Below are positions 12,961 through 24,860 of a stretch of DNA of 64,000 nucleotides, piece by piece. Each line of letters opens with the position of its first letter. Position 1 is the stretch's first letter. The notes under the pieces are model-generated. The model was not told the origin of the DNA and ran no database searches. It saw only the letters and a list, made by a program, of their open reading frames with translations. Where the stretch lies: positions 35,871,212 to 35,935,211 of the forward strand of contig OY282609.1 of NCBI GenBank assembly GCA_958298945.1, read 5' to 3'. The DNA comes from Atherix ibis (Eukaryota > Arthropoda > Insecta > Diptera > Athericidae). The translations under genes were made by a program, and so were the position numbers.

Positions 12961-15900
12961 TTGGATAGGGAATATCATAATTACTATGGTACGAGTTGTC
13001 TTTAAAGTACAACAGTTTGAGTCCAACTTTATTTTTCTTGAAAAATCAATTATTTCAATAAAATTAAAATTAAAAGTTTTTTTTACCAATACTCGAAGAG
13101 GAAGTATACTTGGCCCCGTCCTCTAAATATGTATACCTCAGATATTTCTATTTATTCTAACGCATTCTTCGCTACATACTCGTATGTAGAGAAAACAGCC
13201 TGTCTCACGTCCAGCAAACACCCTCAGCAGGTTTAAGCAATTTTGCAAATGCAAATGCATGCTTTCCAAAATAAGCTCATCAAATGGAGAATAAAATAAA
13301 ACGAATATAAATCTACCTACGAAGCTTCATGGCTGTGCTGTTCCACAAGCAACTTAAGTTTGGTACCTTGGACTGCATTCGGGCGAGCGCTTGACGTGGA
13401 CTTAATACGTAAAGCTTAAAAGACTGGATCTAAATAGACCATACCGCTCCCAGCTTCGACTTCTAGACATACGTATAATAAACATTACTGGTTTTACATA
13501 ATGCATTATTGAAACATATTTTTGACCTACGTACCAACCAACATATCAGAACCCTGCGGCTTTACTAAGCCTTCCAATTCCCGTAGAATCTAATTCCTTC
13601 AATCAAAACAACTTCGTAAAATTTTTGATGCATCCTCTTATGTTGCTAATAGTGTTATTGATTGTAATCATCAAGTTCCTTATGTTCGCGATGTGAACAA
13701 AGTTTCCTTCTTGTATTATATGAAAATTCTAAGCTGCTAACTTATATTCGCACACGTATGTTCATGCGAAGAAGAGAAACTTCGAGGGAGATTTACTCCC
13801 CATAAACCTGTATTTTAATCAACATTATTATATAAATTCTTAATAATAGTTTGTAACTGTAGATATGTGTGAAGTTCGTTTTCAAACCCCTGATTTTGAA
13901 TTTCAATGCTATTTTCATAAAAGTATATTTTTTTTCATCTTTCAATAAAATCTTGTGATTGAGAAAGTAAGACCCTTTAATTTTTGGTCGCTTCAGCATT
14001 TTAAAACAATGTTTTGGGTCATTATACATATTTTAATTATTCATTGCTGCCAACAAGCCGCAAGTCACATAGTACAGCATTAATTTCTAATATAATTATA
14101 TGTTGCTCCGTTTTATGTATTCCTTAGAGGGATTGTGAACATTCCCAGACTATCTCTTTACTTGGGCTCTTTGTTGTACGCAAATTTTCTCTCTAATTTT
14201 AATTAATTGTAACTACGAATAATCCATCCAAAAGCACTTTTATAATTCTGTGTAGCGCGTTCAAATCAGTTTGTATCTTATAATTCCCTTTGATCTGATG
14301 ATGTTGACCTGAGCTTTGAAAATTAGTTTGTTTGCAGGGGACACCATCTACACATACAGTAGCTAGGGACCTGTTGCTAAGATAGGCTGTATAGTCCACA
14401 AGACGACCAAACTTTAACAAATGAATCCGTGCCTGTGCGGAGAGATAAAGTTTACTTTTTTTTTTAAAATATGGACTCTGTGTCTATAATGAGATGAAAA
14501 TTACTATATAAAATGACATAGTAACAGGAATTCCGTAGAATGTGCATAAAGGTCGAGACATGTTACTAATTAGGAAATCATTGATGGGAACTAAATTCTG
14601 AGGAATTTATTTTATCGCCCAAATTTAAGTATCCAGAATACTAGAACGTACAATTGGATTATGAGGCTTATTATGGGGTATCCTTATACTGCGATAACTG
14701 CATGGCATTGTATGCAGAATATGCCAATACTTGTAGAGAATGACGGCACCTTTAAGATAATAATCGAAATATTCATTACCGTTATTGTTTTAGGTATTTT
14801 TCATTACTTTTTTTATTTCTGATACGTCTATTTAACTAAATACAAAAAAAAATTCTTTTAGGAGCTTTCAAAATTCTGGAAATTTAAAGATTTAGCTCTC
14901 TTAGATAAACATTTTTTTGATTTCCTTATAAAAAATAATATTAAAATATCAGTGAGATCAATGAATTATTTTTAGATGGATCTGTTCTAGCTCATTTTAA
15001 ATCAGACACATTCATTTAAACATTTTTACCGAAAAAAAACGCTATAATAAATTTCATAGCCGATTTTATGTCAAAACAACACCAGAAACATTCGTAGAAC
15101 GACCAAACACTTCTTAACAAACAAAATAAATGAAAAAAAATTTTATTTCCATTATATAATATTATTCAATAATCGATTACAATTATTATTCGTCTTAATT
15201 CATAGAAAGACAATCAATTTTACTATTCAGAATGTGGGCCTGAAATTCATTTCAGTAGTTAACATTGATTTCTACCACAATCACCACCATTTCTATCCTA
15301 TTTCGGGCAACCCAAATCTATCCATTCAAGGATATACTTTCCCAGACCAAAACAAATACGACAGAAAATCAAATGGAGCAGAAAGTAAAAGAATCAATTA
15401 AAAATATCCCTTTTTATCCTGATCAGTCAATTAGAAAAGACCGACATCGACCGACTATGATGATGATCGACCCTTATAACGTTTGATATTTTTTTATTTA
15501 TTCTTGTAAATTTATTTGTATGACTGTATGTGTGTATGTATTGCAAATCATCCCCAATACTATTTATTCTAAACTGTTAATATTCATATAAAAATACGTA
15601 TACACATATGTATACAATATAGCCATAGTACATGAACTCGTCAAGTAAATTTTATAGGTTTTGGTAGGATTTGTTTGCGGTTTTATATATTTTATGTATG
15701 TGTCTGTTCCTTTTTTTGCATTTGATATTATATTATTTTATTAGACCTTATCTTATCCTTTTTTTGGCTTTGATAGTTGTTCGGATAAGAAGCAAATTCA
15801 AGAATATCTGAGAAAATTTGAAAGGTAGTAATGTTAGATGGTAAAAGGTTTTTGAAAGATTCCCAAAAAAGCCCCATGATTAAAATGGGAGTGGGGGGGG

Positions 15901-16930
15901 TATATATTTTTTAGATTGAAAAATAGTGTAAGCGTTATTGACTATTGCTTTATATCATCGGCATTCGTTTAACGAGAGTGATTTGTTCGAATTCCTTCTG
16001 GCATTTTCTTGAGCATTCCTTGACCTCAATAATTTGAAATGAATTGAATTTTTTTCGTACACATATATTAGCTGAAACATGAACCGGAATAATCTGATTC
16101 AAATCGTATCCTTTCTACTGCTTCATTTAACATTAGAAACAACTTAACTCAATCGGTTTCATATTATAATGAAATGAAATGAAATAGTTCACCAAAAAAT
16201 TTATTTGCTTTTTGAATTTGTTGTCAATTTAATTTTCATAATTGATTTTCATTTTCAATCTATTCAAGTTCGTTTTTTATTGATTTTGCAGTAGAATTTA
16301 AAGAATTAACATGATATTTTCAAGAGACTTGTTTCTTCTTTTTTTTAAAATTAGATTTTAAGGTCTAAAAAAATTCAACTAGTAATATGAAATATTCTTT
16401 CGCATGTCGTCCAAAATTATACGTAGTTTATCTTGGCCCATTAACCTTATAATAATCACCTTTTCTCAAAAGCAAAACGCAACATATAACCACTCTGGTT
16501 AGATTTGGCAGTTTCGGACTGTTCAAATATTTTCTTGAATAATATCGAAGGTTTACCACATCTTGTTTTCATTTCAACAAATTCAAATTATTCTTAAATA
16601 ATGCCCTTAACACATTTCTATCTATTGCCATTTTAGCATTTCTTTTAGAATATGGAGACGACGTTTTACAAATCTTCTAATTAATAATAGTACAATTTTT
16701 TGCTATTCTGCTGCTTATTTTTCGTGCAGTTTGGTTCAGTAGAAGATCCAGCTATTATGTCCATTTCGGGTTGTGATCTTTTTCCAATATGGGTATTAGT
16801 CTATGATTGGTCTTTACTTCCGAAAGCTGATGTTGATATTTCCGTTATCCTGGTTACTAATCGCTTTTTTCAGATATTTTTTCCATATTTTTTGTTAAAA
16901 TGATAAGAAAAGTGTTTTTTACGGTATTAG
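12961..16930. other. AT-rich spacer
   Basis: No gene was identified. 13.2-13.5 kb is slightly less AT-rich but gives no recognisable protein on either strand. The 73-codon frame at 15265-15486 has no known motif. A G-run is present at 15893-15900. I see no transposon ends. Confidence 0.5.
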
Positions 16931-16935
16931 CGTAG

Positions 16936-17012
16936 AACCACTCGGCAGTAGGAATCAAAGCCACGATACAACCCCTTAAATTGTAGTCTAGCACGCTAAC
17001 CAAGATAGCTTT
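16936..17012 (-). repeat. tRNA-like sequence (possible SINE head)
   Basis: The reverse complement reads AGCTATCTTGGTTAGCGTGC, matching a tRNA D-arm/A box. An anticodon-arm-like segment and GGCTTTGATTCC, a B-box-like T-arm, follow about 35 nt later. The 5' acceptor strand is degenerate, so this is unlikely to be a working tRNA. A tRNA-derived SINE head or a decayed tRNA are the two readings. I did not find a poly(A) tail or a flanking duplication. Confidence 0.45.
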
Positions 17013-17236
17013 AACGAATTTATTTAACAACAATAAAATGTATTTCCATTTTACGGTATTTCTTACTATGACTCGTGTATTAGATTTATAAAATATTAAT
17101 AATTATTTAGAAAGAAAGAAACGTAGGCTTCCGTACTTTCGCTTGTTTATTTTAAACTTTATTAGGTTAATGTTTCTATACAACTGCTATACGTTTGAAG
17201 ATCTTGGGGAGTTATTGGAACGCTTTTTGCATAATA

Positions 17237-18473
17237 ACAGTTCGGCTGAAAAGTTTATAAGCTTGACGTCTAGATGGCGCCTCTTCTAGACGACAATCAG
17301 TCGATTGGTTCGTGAGATATAGCATTTTGAGTGAAGCAACTTTTGTTATTGAAAAAAAAATGGATAAAGACGAATTTCGTGTATTGATAAAGCATTGCTT
17401 TTTGATGAAAAAAAATACAGTGGAAACCAAAGCATGGTTTGACGCACGTTATCCGGACTCTGCTCCAGCTATTTCAACTGTGGAATATTGGTTTCGTCAA
17501 TTTCGAACTGGTCGTACGAGCACGGTTGATGCAGAACGCAGTGGACGCCCAAAAGAGGTGGTTACGGCAGAAAACATCAAAAAAATCCACAAAATAATTT
17601 TAAATGACCGTAAAGTGAAGTTGAGCGAGATAGCTGAGACTCTGAAGATATCGAAAGAGCGTGTTGGACATATCGTGCATGAATATTTGAGCATGCGAAA
17701 GCTGTGTGCAAAGTGGGTGCCGCGTGAGCTCACTGTGGACCAAAAACAACAACGTGTTGATGATTCTGAGCAGTGTTTGGAGCTGTTCAAGCGCAATAAA
17801 CCCGAATTTTTGCGTCGATATGTGACAATGGATGAAACATGGCTCCGTCACTACACTCCAGAGTCCAATCGGCAGTCGGCAGAGTGGAGAGCGAGCGACG
17901 AACCGAATCCAAAGCGTGGAAAGACGCAACAGTCAGCTGGCAAGGTGATGGCGTCTGTATTTTGGGATGCGCATGGTATAATATTCATTGACTATCTCCA
18001 GAAGGGACAGACGATCAACAGCGACTATTATGTAGCGTTATTGGATCGTTTGAAGAAAGAAATCGCTAAGAAACGGCCTCATTTGAAGAAGAAAAAAGTG
18101 TTGTTTCACCAAGACAATGCACCGTGTCACAAGTCGATGAAAACGATGGTCAAACTCAATAAATTGGGCTACGAATTGCTTCCCCATCCACCGTATTCTC
18201 CAGATCCGGCCCGCAGCGCCTTTTTCCTGTTTGCAGACCTCAAAAGCATGCTCGCTAGCAAGAAATTTAAGACCGATGATGAAGTGATTGCCGAAACTGA
18301 GGCCTATTTTGAGGCAAAACAGAAAGAGTACTATAAAAATGGTATCGAAAAGTTGGAAGATCGCTATAATCGCTGTATCGTCCTCGAAGGCAACTACGTT
18401 GAATAATAAAAATGAATTTTGCAAAAAAAAATATTTTTACTGTGTTATCTTATAAACTTTTCAGCCGAACTAT
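17237..18473 (+). mobile_element. irritans-subfamily mariner, full length
   Basis: Inverted ends of about 25 bp: ACAGTTCGGCTGAAAAGTTT on the left and ATAGTTCGGCTGAAAAGTTT on the right read inward, one mismatch. TA lies at 17235-17236 and 18474-18475. The 1237 bp contain one uninterrupted transposase frame. Both the ends and the protein resemble the Himar1 group. It abuts the LINE 3' fragment that begins about 25 bp downstream. Confidence 0.93.
17360..18406 (+). CDS. irritans (Himar1-like) mariner transposase, uninterrupted frame, third catalytic Asp lost
   Basis: Cut-and-paste transposase of 348 aa, the usual length for this subfamily, acting in the nucleus on its own inverted repeats. ATG 17360 gives MDKDEFRVLIKHCF; an ATG 16 codons upstream in frame gives a non-homologous leader. 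Residues 1-110 carry two helix-turn-helix units (e.g. KLSEIAETLKISKERVGHI). The WVPREL linker is at 119-124. First catalytic Asp is 158 (TMDETW), second is 252 (HQDNAPCH). The third should be residue 287, 34 residues on, in YSPDLAPSDFF. Here the site reads YSPDPARSAFF, so Asp is Ala, with Leu-to-Pro and Pro-to-Arg beside it. DNA binding may persist, but cleavage chemistry should not. Confidence 0.93.
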   Translation: MDKDEFRVLIKHCFLMKKNTVETKAWFDARYPDSAPAISTVEYWFRQFRTGRTSTVDAERSGRPKEVVTAENIKKIHKIILNDRKVKLSEIAETLKISKERVGHIVHEYLSMRKLCAKWVPRELTVDQKQQRVDDSEQCLELFKRNKPEFLRRYVTMDETWLRHYTPESNRQSAEWRASDEPNPKRGKTQQSAGKVMASVFWDAHGIIFIDYLQKGQTINSDYYVALLDRLKKEIAKKRPHLKKKKVLFHQDNAPCHKSMKTMVKLNKLGYELLPHPPYSPDPARSAFFLFADLKSMLASKKFKTDDEVIAETEAYFEAKQKEYYKNGIEKLEDRYNRCIVLEGNYVE

Positions 18474-18499
18474 TAGTATGCATCTGACTACTATATAAC

Positions 18500-19600
18500 T
18501 TTTTGATAAAACTGGAAACTGATGCATTTTGCACACGCAGAGTTCGAGAACGGGAAGTACCGTTGATCGACCAATTTGGGATGGCGAGAGGCATTGAATG
18601 TTAAACGATCGAGAGGTCTGTCGACCTCTGACTTGTATGCATGTTTGAATGTATGTAGAACCGTGTCAACCGATCCGATGCAGCTTCTTATGGGAGAAAT
18701 TCCTTGGGACCTGGAGGTGCTGCGTGGAAGCATACACTACCGTCTACGGCGGGGCATCTTGCTGGCTGGTTATCCGGTTATAAATGAATAAGTTCAGCAT
18801 CTGGTCCTGGATAGAATGTGCGAAATCTGACAACGTAGATGGGATGAGAGTGTGAGTGGCAGATGGACGCACATGTTCATTTCCGATGCGTGCTTTGTGT
18901 CTGCGTATGGATTTGAATATCGTCTGTGCCTTGGACATTTACTCACGCGACATGACAGTATGAATGTGTTCCTGTACGGGCGTGATCTGGCTGCGGAGGC
19001 TAGATGCCCTTGTGGGGCGGCGGAGGAGAGTGTCAAGCACCTTCTCATTGAGTGTGGCCTGTACGGGAATTTTTGTGACTTAAGTGCATGTGGAATCGTG
19101 GCGAATGATGAGAGTGTGGATGCAAGTGGAATGTTAGGTATAAGAGAACGGTATGAATGCCTTAATAGATTTGCCGTGGCACTTTTTGAAAGGAGAGCGA
19201 TAATGGTGCATGAATGAGTGTGTAAATGGCACGAAAGGTGGCTACAATCGGGTGAAATACCAAGGTCGATTCCGATTGTGCTTTCGGCTCTTGGCGAACC
19301 CGCGTATCTGAGCTGGCTTAGCGGTGCCTAGGGATTTACAAGATTCCTTACCGTAGTTCAATGAGCGGAGTACAAACTGAAAACAAAATTTGGTACCGCT
19401 GGTGGGATATACTGGTAATTATCTCGGGTGATGTCCCTGCTTATGACAGTAGGGGTTTAGATAGTCCTCGCCACTAACAATTGGAGTAATCAGCTTGTAA
19501 CTGGTTACAAACTGCCAGTAATGGTGGTGCGTTGATTGAGCGTAACTCAATTCCTATGGTCGTTGACGACTCGTGGTTTATGTTTAACGACAGATAAGTC
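18500..19600 (+). mobile_element. R1-like LINE, 5'-truncated 3' end
   Basis: Coding sequence to 19217 followed by an untranslated tail. The tail (19255 to about 19600) recurs at 46430-46800 and, inverted, at 59640-60040. Shared strings include GATTTACAAGATTCCTTACC-like and AGCTTGTAACTGGTTA-like sequence, and all three copies preserve this end. No poly(A) tail was obvious. Confidence 0.7.
18524..19217 (+). pseudogene. LINE ORF2 C-terminal region with CCHC-type motif
   Basis: The frame reads FAHAEFENGKYR, then WREALNVKRSRGLSTSDLY, LRRGILLAGYPVINE, SDACFVSAYGFEYRLCLGHL and ARCPCGAAEESVKHLLIECG. The spaced Cys/His cluster (CPCG...EES..H....C) is characteristic of the C-terminus of R1-clade LINE ORF2 proteins. 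In-frame stops at 18789-18791 and near 18827 break it, and the reverse transcriptase core is missing. Inactive remnant. Confidence 0.75.
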
Positions 19601-22060
19601 AAGTTAAATAATATAATATTACTGTCTACCCATAATATTCCCGATGCTGCAGATTTTGTATAAACCCATAAGAGTAACTATAACGAGGAACTAAGATTCT
19701 CCAACTGTAAGATAATTCATCGGAAGGCAGTATTCGTTATCCAAATTCATTACCCATCGGATATTGGGTAAATGCTGTTTAAGTATGATTTACATGCAAT
19801 AAGCACTCTCCCGATACGTGTATCTATCATTACGGAAAATATGATACGAATTATCAAGTAATTCCGAATTATTAAATCCATCATGCAACCACGTTTTAGT
19901 CAAAGTTATAACGTCATAGCATGAAAAGAGTGATGCTTGAAATAGGTTGATAGTTTTTGTCCTTAATTCCTTTCCATTCTGATAGTAAAGGAATATCGTT
20001 TTTAGTTTTTTTTATGGGAAATAACGTTCTTATTACAAGAATTGCCCGATATATTTAATAATGTTACCGTTTCCCGTACTAGTTGTATATCGTAAAACAA
20101 CAGAAATAATTTACGATGCTAAATTTATTATTAATCGATGCTTGATTGTATGAATAATTATTTGAAAATTCCATCTTTGTAATTTCCTAAAATATTTTTG
20201 CTCTCAGGGTTTTCTACCGAGAATTTTCTACCAACAACATTAATAGTATCATTGGTTGCCGCTGCAGCACCTTTTTTTTTGAACCAAATCCTTCATATAT
20301 CCAAATAAAATTCTTTTAGCATTTCAACATTTTTTTTATAATCTCCGATGTGCCTTGGGTTTTTCCCTTAAACCTGATTGCCCATCAGATCTAATTGCTT
20401 TAATATTTAATTTTTATATTTAATTACTAAATCCTTTATCTTTAGTAGTTAAAGAAGAATTTCTTATTTGATAGCTTCTAAAATGAAAGAACTTGATTCG
20501 TTATCATTTTCGCCGTTCTGCAATGATAATTTTGATTTTTTTCTTCAATAAATATAAAAACAAATCACTACACTGAATTAATTTTTATAGAAAAATATTT
20601 CTATAGTCAACATCAATTTGTATAACATTACATATAAGCGAGCGTGATTTAATTAGATAAACACCAATAACTAAGAATACTGTTGGAATGAATTTTGTAC
20701 GGTAGATACTTTTGGTTTGTAGTGATACTCCTTGCAAATGTTGATTCAATCTCCAAGATTTCTATTCTCGAGTATTTTGAAGAAATCCCTAATAGGAGAT
20801 TATGTTATACTATCTGAAGTAGTAGCTGGTGGCTGGCCATTGCCATTGAGTCTTATCTCGGCTAATTGACTCAGTTAGCCCCAGGAAAAGGATAATAAAG
20901 GTCATATCCTTAGGGAATCATCTACAAAATAATAAGCCTCTTACATTTTCTTATAAATGCTTACTTTCATTGTTTCAAAACTATACAAAAGTATCAAAAA
21001 TATAAAAATAAATTACTTTTTAGTCTTCTTTCCACTTTAATTAGCAAACAAAATATAGAATACCTTAAATATACCTGTTACATTTTATGGAATTATTACT
21101 ACTATTGTTACTCTCTATTATTATTATTTTTTCTTCTTCTTTGTTTCTTTTCTATTGTACAATTCGAATTTTATACGCATGTATTTTAAAAAGGACACAA
21201 TTTTTATGATTCCATATCTATTCCAAACAATTGAACTAATTTTTATTCTTTCGCACACAAAAATACAAGATTTCTTTTATACCGATTACTTTTAGGCAAG
21301 CAAAAATGTTTATCACAAAACATGCTTAAAATAAAAATTTTAATAAAATTTAAATAAAAACATAATTTCTATCTTTTACTTTTAAATTGATTTTTTCCAA
21401 CAACAAAAATTATAAACATATTTAGCTAAAAATTTTTTTAAATTTCACGTGAAAATTTTTAGAAACAAAAAACACCAGAATACTTTTTACTAACGACTGT
21501 CAGTTAAAAGTTGTTATTTCTGAAAAAAAAATTCGATAAAACTTTATAGAAAGAATACTTTTGTAATCTTCTTACATCGGAATGATAATTATAATAATAA
21601 AGGGCAGTTATTATTAAAATTGATAAAATATTTTTCCTTTTTTCTTTCATAAAATTTCTTTTTTATATTTTTAATTAATAAATGAAAATATTTGTTTAAA
21701 AACTATATTCATCATTGGCTATACTAAATGTCATATCTTATTTATGAATTATTATAGTCTTTAGGAAGGGTTGAGATTCTTTTCTAATAATCCCCGGTTT
21801 ATATTTTTATGTCCTTCTTCTTCCATTAAGAATTTTGTCACTGTTACTTAAAAGTATTTAAGTAAACTTTTTTTTGTTCAAAGAATGAATGGAAATTTCT
21901 TTGATTAAATATACAAAATTGTTTTATTATAAAAAATATATCACTTTTGCAATTCTTCAGTTTTAAAGTTTTTTGTACATTACTTGTAAACATTATTGAT
22001 TTTGAGTATTCTAGTATACAGATTGAATTTTATGAAAAAAGTTATATTTTTCGAGGAAAA
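19601..22060. other. AT-rich spacer
   Basis: No supported gene or mobile element. 19.65-19.85 kb is less AT-rich but gives no recognisable frame. The remainder is dense A/T with stops in all frames. Confidence 0.55.
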
Positions 22061-22064
22061 TAAA

Positions 22065-22223
22065 AATAGAATTTAAAATTATAATGGTTGTGTTAATCTT
22101 ACGAAAAAAATTTCCTTTTACGAAGAATTACAAAAATAATACTTGTTATTATTTTTTTAATTCTTCGTAAAAGGAAATTTTTTTCGTAAGATTAACACAA
22201 CCATTATAATTTTAAATTCTATT
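22065..22223. repeat. near-perfect palindrome, about 76-bp arms
   Basis: Positions 22065-22140 and 22148-22223 are reverse complements with a single mismatch, separated by ACTTGTT. The right arm ends at 22222/22223, exactly where the minus-strand transposase frame of copy B breaks off, just before the second catalytic Asp codon. The arm sequence itself is not transposase. Such fold-backs arise by hairpin priming or template switching. The low divergence between arms points to a recent event. Confidence 0.92.
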
Positions 22224-22742
22224 GTTGGAACCAGATTTTGTGGAGATCAACTTCTTCCAATTTCGGTCATAAAAAGTTGGTTATCATCGATCTATACCGC
22301 TCTCCATTGACAGTGACGGTGTTACCAGCTTCATTTCGAAAGAAGTACTGACCGATCATTCCACCAGACCAAAAACCACGCCAAACTGTCAATTTAGGTG
22401 AATGTAATGGGTGTTCATGAATAATTTGTGGATTTTCTTCGCACCAGAATCGACAGTTTTGTTTATTTACCGCATCACTCAAATGAAAGTGAGCACACGA
22501 AAAGTTGCAATTGGAGAACGATTATTTTGATAGCAAAATTGAATAATTTGTAAAAGTTGTTCTTGCGTATATCTCTCTATGATGAAATTGTAAACATTAC
22601 TGAATACAATGAGAAAAAAAGGCAGATCGTGACATATTACAAATGGCCGAAACGTAACCTAGACGTGACTCTTATTGGAAAACCCCATATTACAAATGGC
22701 CGAAACGTTACTTAGATAATATCACTTTTATTGGAAAACCCT
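22222..22742 (-). mobile_element. DD41D mariner relic, copy B
   Basis: The minus-strand transposase fragment 22482-22222 covers the region from the first to just before the second catalytic site: LSDAVNKQNCRFWCEENP, FWSGGMIGQYFFRNEAGNTV and ERYRSMITNFL, then stop and PKLEEVDLHKIWFQQ. The SDEAHF box is mutated (SCAHF). The right end reads inward AGGGTTTTCCAATAAAAGTG, like the copy A end, but is duplicated as a 53-bp tandem. The left end is lost at the palindrome. Confidence 0.72.
22633..22742. repeat. two-copy tandem repeat at the end of DD41D copy B
   Basis: Unit 1 is 22633-22685 and unit 2 is 22686-22742. Both begin CATATTACAAATGGCCGAAA and finish TTATTGGAAAACCC. They differ at a few bases plus a small indel. 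The repeat duplicates the terminal inverted repeat of the element. Confidence 0.85.
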
Positions 22743-22976
22743 ATATATATGGATTTTTAGTAATTGCAGGTGGCTTACATTTCTGGAACCCTCTGCGAAT
22801 CCGGATTCAGATAATTCTATCGCAAGTAACCCTTCACACATTACCACTAAAAGAAAACGCAACAACAAACAATAATAACAAAAAAAAAACAAATAACTAA
22901 AAAACCGCTTCTACAATTATAGGACTTCTCAACATGAGGAATACTTGTATTGGGCTATGGGGCTGTACGTCTAGTC

Positions 22977-24860
22977 CAGGCGTCGACAACCTTTTTTGGC
23001 CGCGGGTCAAAATCAACCAGAATGTGAGAATTAAAGGGACGTTTAGGTCAGAGATATTTTCGTCTTTTAGTAAAGATATATTTTATTAAGAAAATAATTA
23101 CAAACGTAGTTCAATGAACTTTATTTATAAACGTTCTCTTCGATATCAATGGCTCCCCTAATGTTGAAATTGTGACGTCAATTTATTCAAGTCTAGTTTA
23201 TATTGTAGTTAGTCGTTTTAAGATGAATACATGTATCTGAATTTTCGGTAGTTAATCTGTTCCTGTTCTTGATTTATATAAATTTCATTTGTAAAAATAC
23301 GAGTATTTGCTCAAATTTATAAGTTGAACCGAATATGGACAAAATGGCAAACCCTATTTTTTTCAAAGATGAAAACTTCGTAGGAAGTGATGCCCAACAT
23401 TTTGATACCATAAAAAGATGATTATCTTCTGTTTTTTTTCCAAATCTTTCCTCAATTTCTTGAATTTATCCGTCCATAGCGTTGAACTTTTACAATCAAT
23501 AATTTCTAAACTAAAATTATCAATTTTTAGATATTGAAAATACTACAAATTTAAAATATTTTCTTTTATTTCCTTGCGCTTTATTATAAATGTAAACATT
23601 TCTTCATGTTCCTTTAAACTTTGAAATCGACTTTTAGATTCACTTTTAATGACGAAAATCCAACTTTCGAACTTATTTAGATTGCTTTCATCAATATTAT
23701 CTTTTTCATTTTCCCTTTTTAATAAGGTAAAGAAACGAAATTTTTTTTAAGTTTTTATATCAGTTTCAAATAATATCAATTTTGAAGTAAAACTCTTCCA
23801 TTCCTCAGACATTATCAAAATTGTTTGGTTATACGTTGACATCATTATAATCGTTCATTATATCTGTTAAGAATAAAAGCCTTAAAAACCATTGTTAATC
23901 ATTGAGTTCGAGATTATTTTCACCGATTTCGTGAAGAAATATTTCTATATCATCAAAACACTCTACAAATCTATTAAGAACTTTGCGTCGACTTAACCAT
24001 CGTATTTCAGAGTGTAACAACAAATCTCCATATTTCGATTCAATTTCCTTCAAAAAAAAGCTCTAAAGCGCATGTGCATTAATGCCGATCGCGCTATTAT
24101 CATGGTTACATCCTTGCGTTGTTTTGTAGACGCCTTTGCAAATAAATTTTCTTCATGCCAACCTCATTTTCCATTAGTTTTACAAATCCAACATTTGTTC
24201 CTCCCATGCTTGGAGCACCATCAATTGTTATGGAAAGCAATTTAATTTACTTTCTAAATCCAATAGTTGCCCATTTTTGAAATTTGTAAACCCTTGTACT
24301 TGCCGAAAAATATCAGTGCCTTTGGTCGTGTAATTCATTGAACCAAGAACGCATAGTTCTTCATTGACATTCGAGCTATTTATTGATGCAAATCTAATAA
24401 TTATTGCAAGCCTACCAATACTATTTATATCGGTACTTTCATCAACTCTCATAAGATAACAAATCATTTTTGACCATATCTTCAAAGCGACGCTGGACTG
24501 TTCTAGCTGACAATGGCATTTCTTTGATTCTCTCAATTATTTATTTTTTATTTTTGAAGTCATTCAATAAGTGTTTGGAACAATTTATGAATGCGTTTTT
24601 AAAAAACTCGCCCCTCTGTAAATGGTTTTCAGTTGGTACCAATGCTAAGAGCTGCAACAAAGCAGGCAGATGTAGCGTGTGTGATTGTTGCTGGTAGCAA
24701 AACTCTTTAAGAATTTATTTTGTTTTCCAAAATTAAATATATGTTTAACAATGTATTCAGATTTATATTCATGTGCCATTTCACTCACATCTTTATGTTT
24801 TGAAGAAAAGTGTCCTGGCGGTAATTATATCTGTACAAAAAGTACATAACAATTTGTCAC
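22977..24860 (-). pseudogene. hAT transposase (ZBED5/GTF2IRD2-like), decayed
   Basis: Pieces on the minus strand follow hAT order. About 24.65-24.5 kb: a PFTEGxxxK segment and SARTVQRR-like sequence. About 24.45 kb: MRVDESTDINSIGRLAIIIR, the DEST box. About 24.2 kb: TIDGAPSMGGTNVGFVKLME. About 24.05-23.95 kb: LKEIESKYGDLLLHSEIRWL, SRRKVLNRFVECFDDIEIFL and LHEIGENNLELND. Further frames continue to about 23.3 kb. The downstream terminus CAGGCGTCGACAACCTTTTT at 22977 resembles a hAT end. The other end and an 8-bp duplication were not found. Many stops; inactive. Confidence 0.75.

Noticed and set aside
15265..15486. 73-codon open frame
   Set aside because: No motif, no splice or polyadenylation context, in AT-rich DNA where such frames occur by chance.
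17497..17796. Minus-strand open frame opposite the irritans transposase
   Set aside because: Antisense shadow of 17360-18406; no motif of its own.
22743..22976. Coding-like string VAYISGTLCESGFR after TTGCAG near 22766
   Set aside because: Fourteen codons then a stop; no supporting context.
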